In this document: one piece after another, positions 6,165-7,452 of the stretch
Layout: the number at the start of each line of letters is the position of its first letter
Position numbering within the stretch: the stretch's first letter is position 1
Assembly: GCA_044345075.1 (NCBI GenBank)
Contig: JBIJBU010000093.1
Coordinates: forward strand, 1 to 7,452
Source: CAIKZY01 sp044345075
Lineage (GTDB): Bacteria; Actinomycetota; Actinomycetes; S36-B12
Reading direction: 5' to 3'
Length of the DNA stretch: 7,452 bases
Notes under the pieces: generated by a model
What the model saw: only the letters and a program-made list of their open reading frames with translations
What the model was told of the DNA's origin: nothing
The model's database searches: none
Position numbers and translations under genes: made by a program

Positions 6165-7452
6165 GTGCTAGAGGCCCAGGACTGGCGTACGCAGTACGCC
6201 GCGCTGACCACGCGACTGCAGCAGCAGTACCGCGCGCTCCCTGCCGACGCCCCCGTTCGACTCGCTAAGCGCACCTCGAATCTCTTCCGCCCCCGGGCCG
6301 CCGCAACCTCTCCGGGCCTCGATGTTCTCGCCTTCGACGGCGTGCTCAATGTCGACCCCGAGGCTCGCACGGCCGAGGTTCTCGGGATGACCACCTACGA
6401 GCATCTTGTTGACGCCACGCTGCCCTTCGGGATGATGCCGATGTGCGTGCCGCAGCTACGCACGATCACCCTCGGCGGCGCTGTTACAGGCCTGGGCATC
6501 GAGAGCGCGAGCTTCCGCTTCGGCACGCCGCATGAGTCGGTGAAGGAGATGGACATCCTCACCGGCAGCGGCGAGATCCTTACCGTGACGGGCGCCAGCG
6601 ATGACCCCAATCGCGAACTGTTCTACGGCTTCCCGAATTCCTATGGCTCACTCGGTTACGCGCTGCGACTGCAGATCGAGCTCGAGCCCGTGAAGCCGTA
6701 CGTGCACCTGCGGCACATCCGTTTCGACACTGCGGAAGACATGGCCGTCGTAATGTCGCAGATCGTCGACTCGCGCGCGAACGGTGAATACGAGTACAAG
6801 GGCGTACGCGTCGACTTCCTCGATGGCACGGTGTTTTCCGCGCACGAGCAGTACCTCACCCTCGGCGAGATGGTCGACTCAGTGCCCAAGGGGCTGTCGG
6901 TCAGTGACTACACGGGCATGGGCATCTACTACCGCTCGATCCAACAGCACAGTGAAGACGTCCTCACCATTCACGATTACCTGTGGCGCTGGGATACCGA
7001 CTGGTTCTGGTGCTCACGTGCCTTCGGTGCGCAGAAGACCTGGCTGCGGCGCATCTGGCCAAAGAGCAAGCTTCGCAGCGATGTCTACTGGAAGCTCGTG
7101 GCCTTCGATCGCAAGCGCGACGTCTCGGGCAAGATCGCGAAGCTGCGCAAGCAACCCCAGCGCGAGCCCGTGGTTCAGGACGTCGAGGTGCCCATCGACC
7201 GCCTGGCCGAGTTCCTCGACTTCTTCCATCGCGAGGTGGGCATTGAGCCCGTGTGGGTCTGCCCGCTGAAGCAGCGCGACCCGAACGCCATTTGGCCCCT
7301 CTACGAATTCGATCCGCAGGTGCTTTACGTCAATGTCGGCTTCTGGTCGACCGTGGCGCTCCCTTCGGGCGTGAGCCCCGACGAGGGTCGGGTCAACCGC
7401 AGAATCGAAGAAATCGTGACGAATTTGGACGGTCGCAAGTCTTTGTACTCCA
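6165..7452 (+). CDS. FAD-binding oxidoreductase, DHCR24 / BfaA (TmsA)-like, 3' end beyond window
   Basis: A partial gene: 429 codons without a stop to the right edge, probably missing only a short C-terminus. The N-terminal half is a PCMH-type FAD-binding domain (about 30-175) with LAKRTSNLFRPRAA (33-46), VLGMTTYEHLVDATLP (about 72-87), the glycine-rich VPQLRTITLGGAVTGLGIE (about 95-113) and PHESVKEMDILTGSGE (about 122-137). The C-terminal half ends in a DGRKSLYS segment typical of this group. It resembles DHCR24-type sterol reductases and, more closely from memory, actinobacterial BfaA/TmsA (M. tuberculosis Rv0449c-like). Those reduce the 10-methylene group made by a partner methyltransferase to give 10-methyl (tuberculostearic-type) fatty acids. 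The role is inferred from motif similarity. GTG 6165 fits a leaderless mRNA; TTG 6159 is the only in-frame alternative after the TAA at 6153. No N-terminal membrane helix is seen. Confidence 0.85.
   Translation, partial: MLEAQDWRTQYAALTTRLQQQYRALPADAPVRLAKRTSNLFRPRAAATSPGLDVLAFDGVLNVDPEARTAEVLGMTTYEHLVDATLPFGMMPMCVPQLRTITLGGAVTGLGIESASFRFGTPHESVKEMDILTGSGEILTVTGASDDPNRELFYGFPNSYGSLGYALRLQIELEPVKPYVHLRHIRFDTAEDMAVVMSQIVDSRANGEYEYKGVRVDFLDGTVFSAHEQYLTLGEMVDSVPKGLSVSDYTGMGIYYRSIQQHSEDVLTIHDYLWRWDTDWFWCSRAFGAQKTWLRRIWPKSKLRSDVYWKLVAFDRKRDVSGKIAKLRKQPQREPVVQDVEVPIDRLAEFLDFFHREVGIEPVWVCPLKQRDPNAIWPLYEFDPQVLYVNVGFWSTVALPSGVSPDEGRVNRRIEEIVTNLDGRKSLYS
6184..6200. repeat. Perfect 7-bp inverted repeat in the first codons of the FAD gene
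   Basis: GGCGTAC (6184-6190) and GTACGCC (6194-6200) are exact reverse complements around GCA. The repeat begins 19 bases inside the coding region, just downstream of the presumed transcription start. It could be an operator or a 5' mRNA hairpin. It could also be chance in GC-rich coding DNA (codons for residues 7-12). Confidence 0.4.

Noticed and set aside
1..7452. Mobile element, CRISPR array, toxin-antitoxin or defence system
   Set aside because: No direct-repeat array, transposase or integrase motifs, attachment-like repeats, or recognisable defence domains on either strand; gene content is metabolic and membrane-related.

Overview
This window looks like an ordinary chromosomal segment from a high-GC Gram-positive bacterium. 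An actinobacterium, perhaps of Microbacteriaceae type, fits best. Supporting signs are the GC-rich third codon positions, frequent GTG starts, short gene overlaps, start codons that look leaderless, and an FAD oxidoreductase resembling actinobacterial 10-methyl fatty-acid enzymes. The taxonomic call is an inference. I see no insertion sequence, integrase, CRISPR array, tRNA or rRNA.

Layout, left to right. Positions 1-155 are a left edge of uncertain content; a minus-strand coding 5' end that leaves the window is possible. A plus-strand cluster follows. It holds a polytopic membrane protein of the lysylphosphatidylglycerol synthase TM / flippase-like family (156-1256), a cytoplasmic DsbA/FrnE-like thiol oxidoreductase with a CPWC active site (1246-1878), and a 64-residue two-helix membrane protein (1891-2085). 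Next is a TPP riboswitch (about 2111-2206) with a probable -10 element just upstream. It heads a complete thiamine ABC importer operon: thiB lipoprotein (2210-3286), thiP fused permease (3262-4869) and thiQ ATPase (4847-5485). The three genes overlap by about 25 and 23 bases, so they are probably translationally coupled. A minus-strand gene for a membrane-anchored protein of unknown function converges on thiQ (6148 to 5501). Its start lies head to head with a plus-strand FAD-binding oxidoreductase of the DHCR24 / BfaA-TmsA type that begins at 6165 and leaves the right edge.

How it works together: the riboswitch and ThiBPQ form one physiological unit, import of thiamine or its phosphates shut off when intracellular TPP is high. 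The FAD enzyme probably starts a second unit for 10-methyl branched fatty acids, whose methyltransferase partner would lie beyond the right edge.

I found no wholly new system. The two most interesting regulatory observations are these. First, in the compact riboswitch the Shine-Dalgarno and two in-frame ATGs lie inside the aptamer. Second, at 6148-6165 one near-palindromic -10 core is centred exactly between two divergent start codons, suggesting a bidirectional promoter that makes two leaderless mRNAs.
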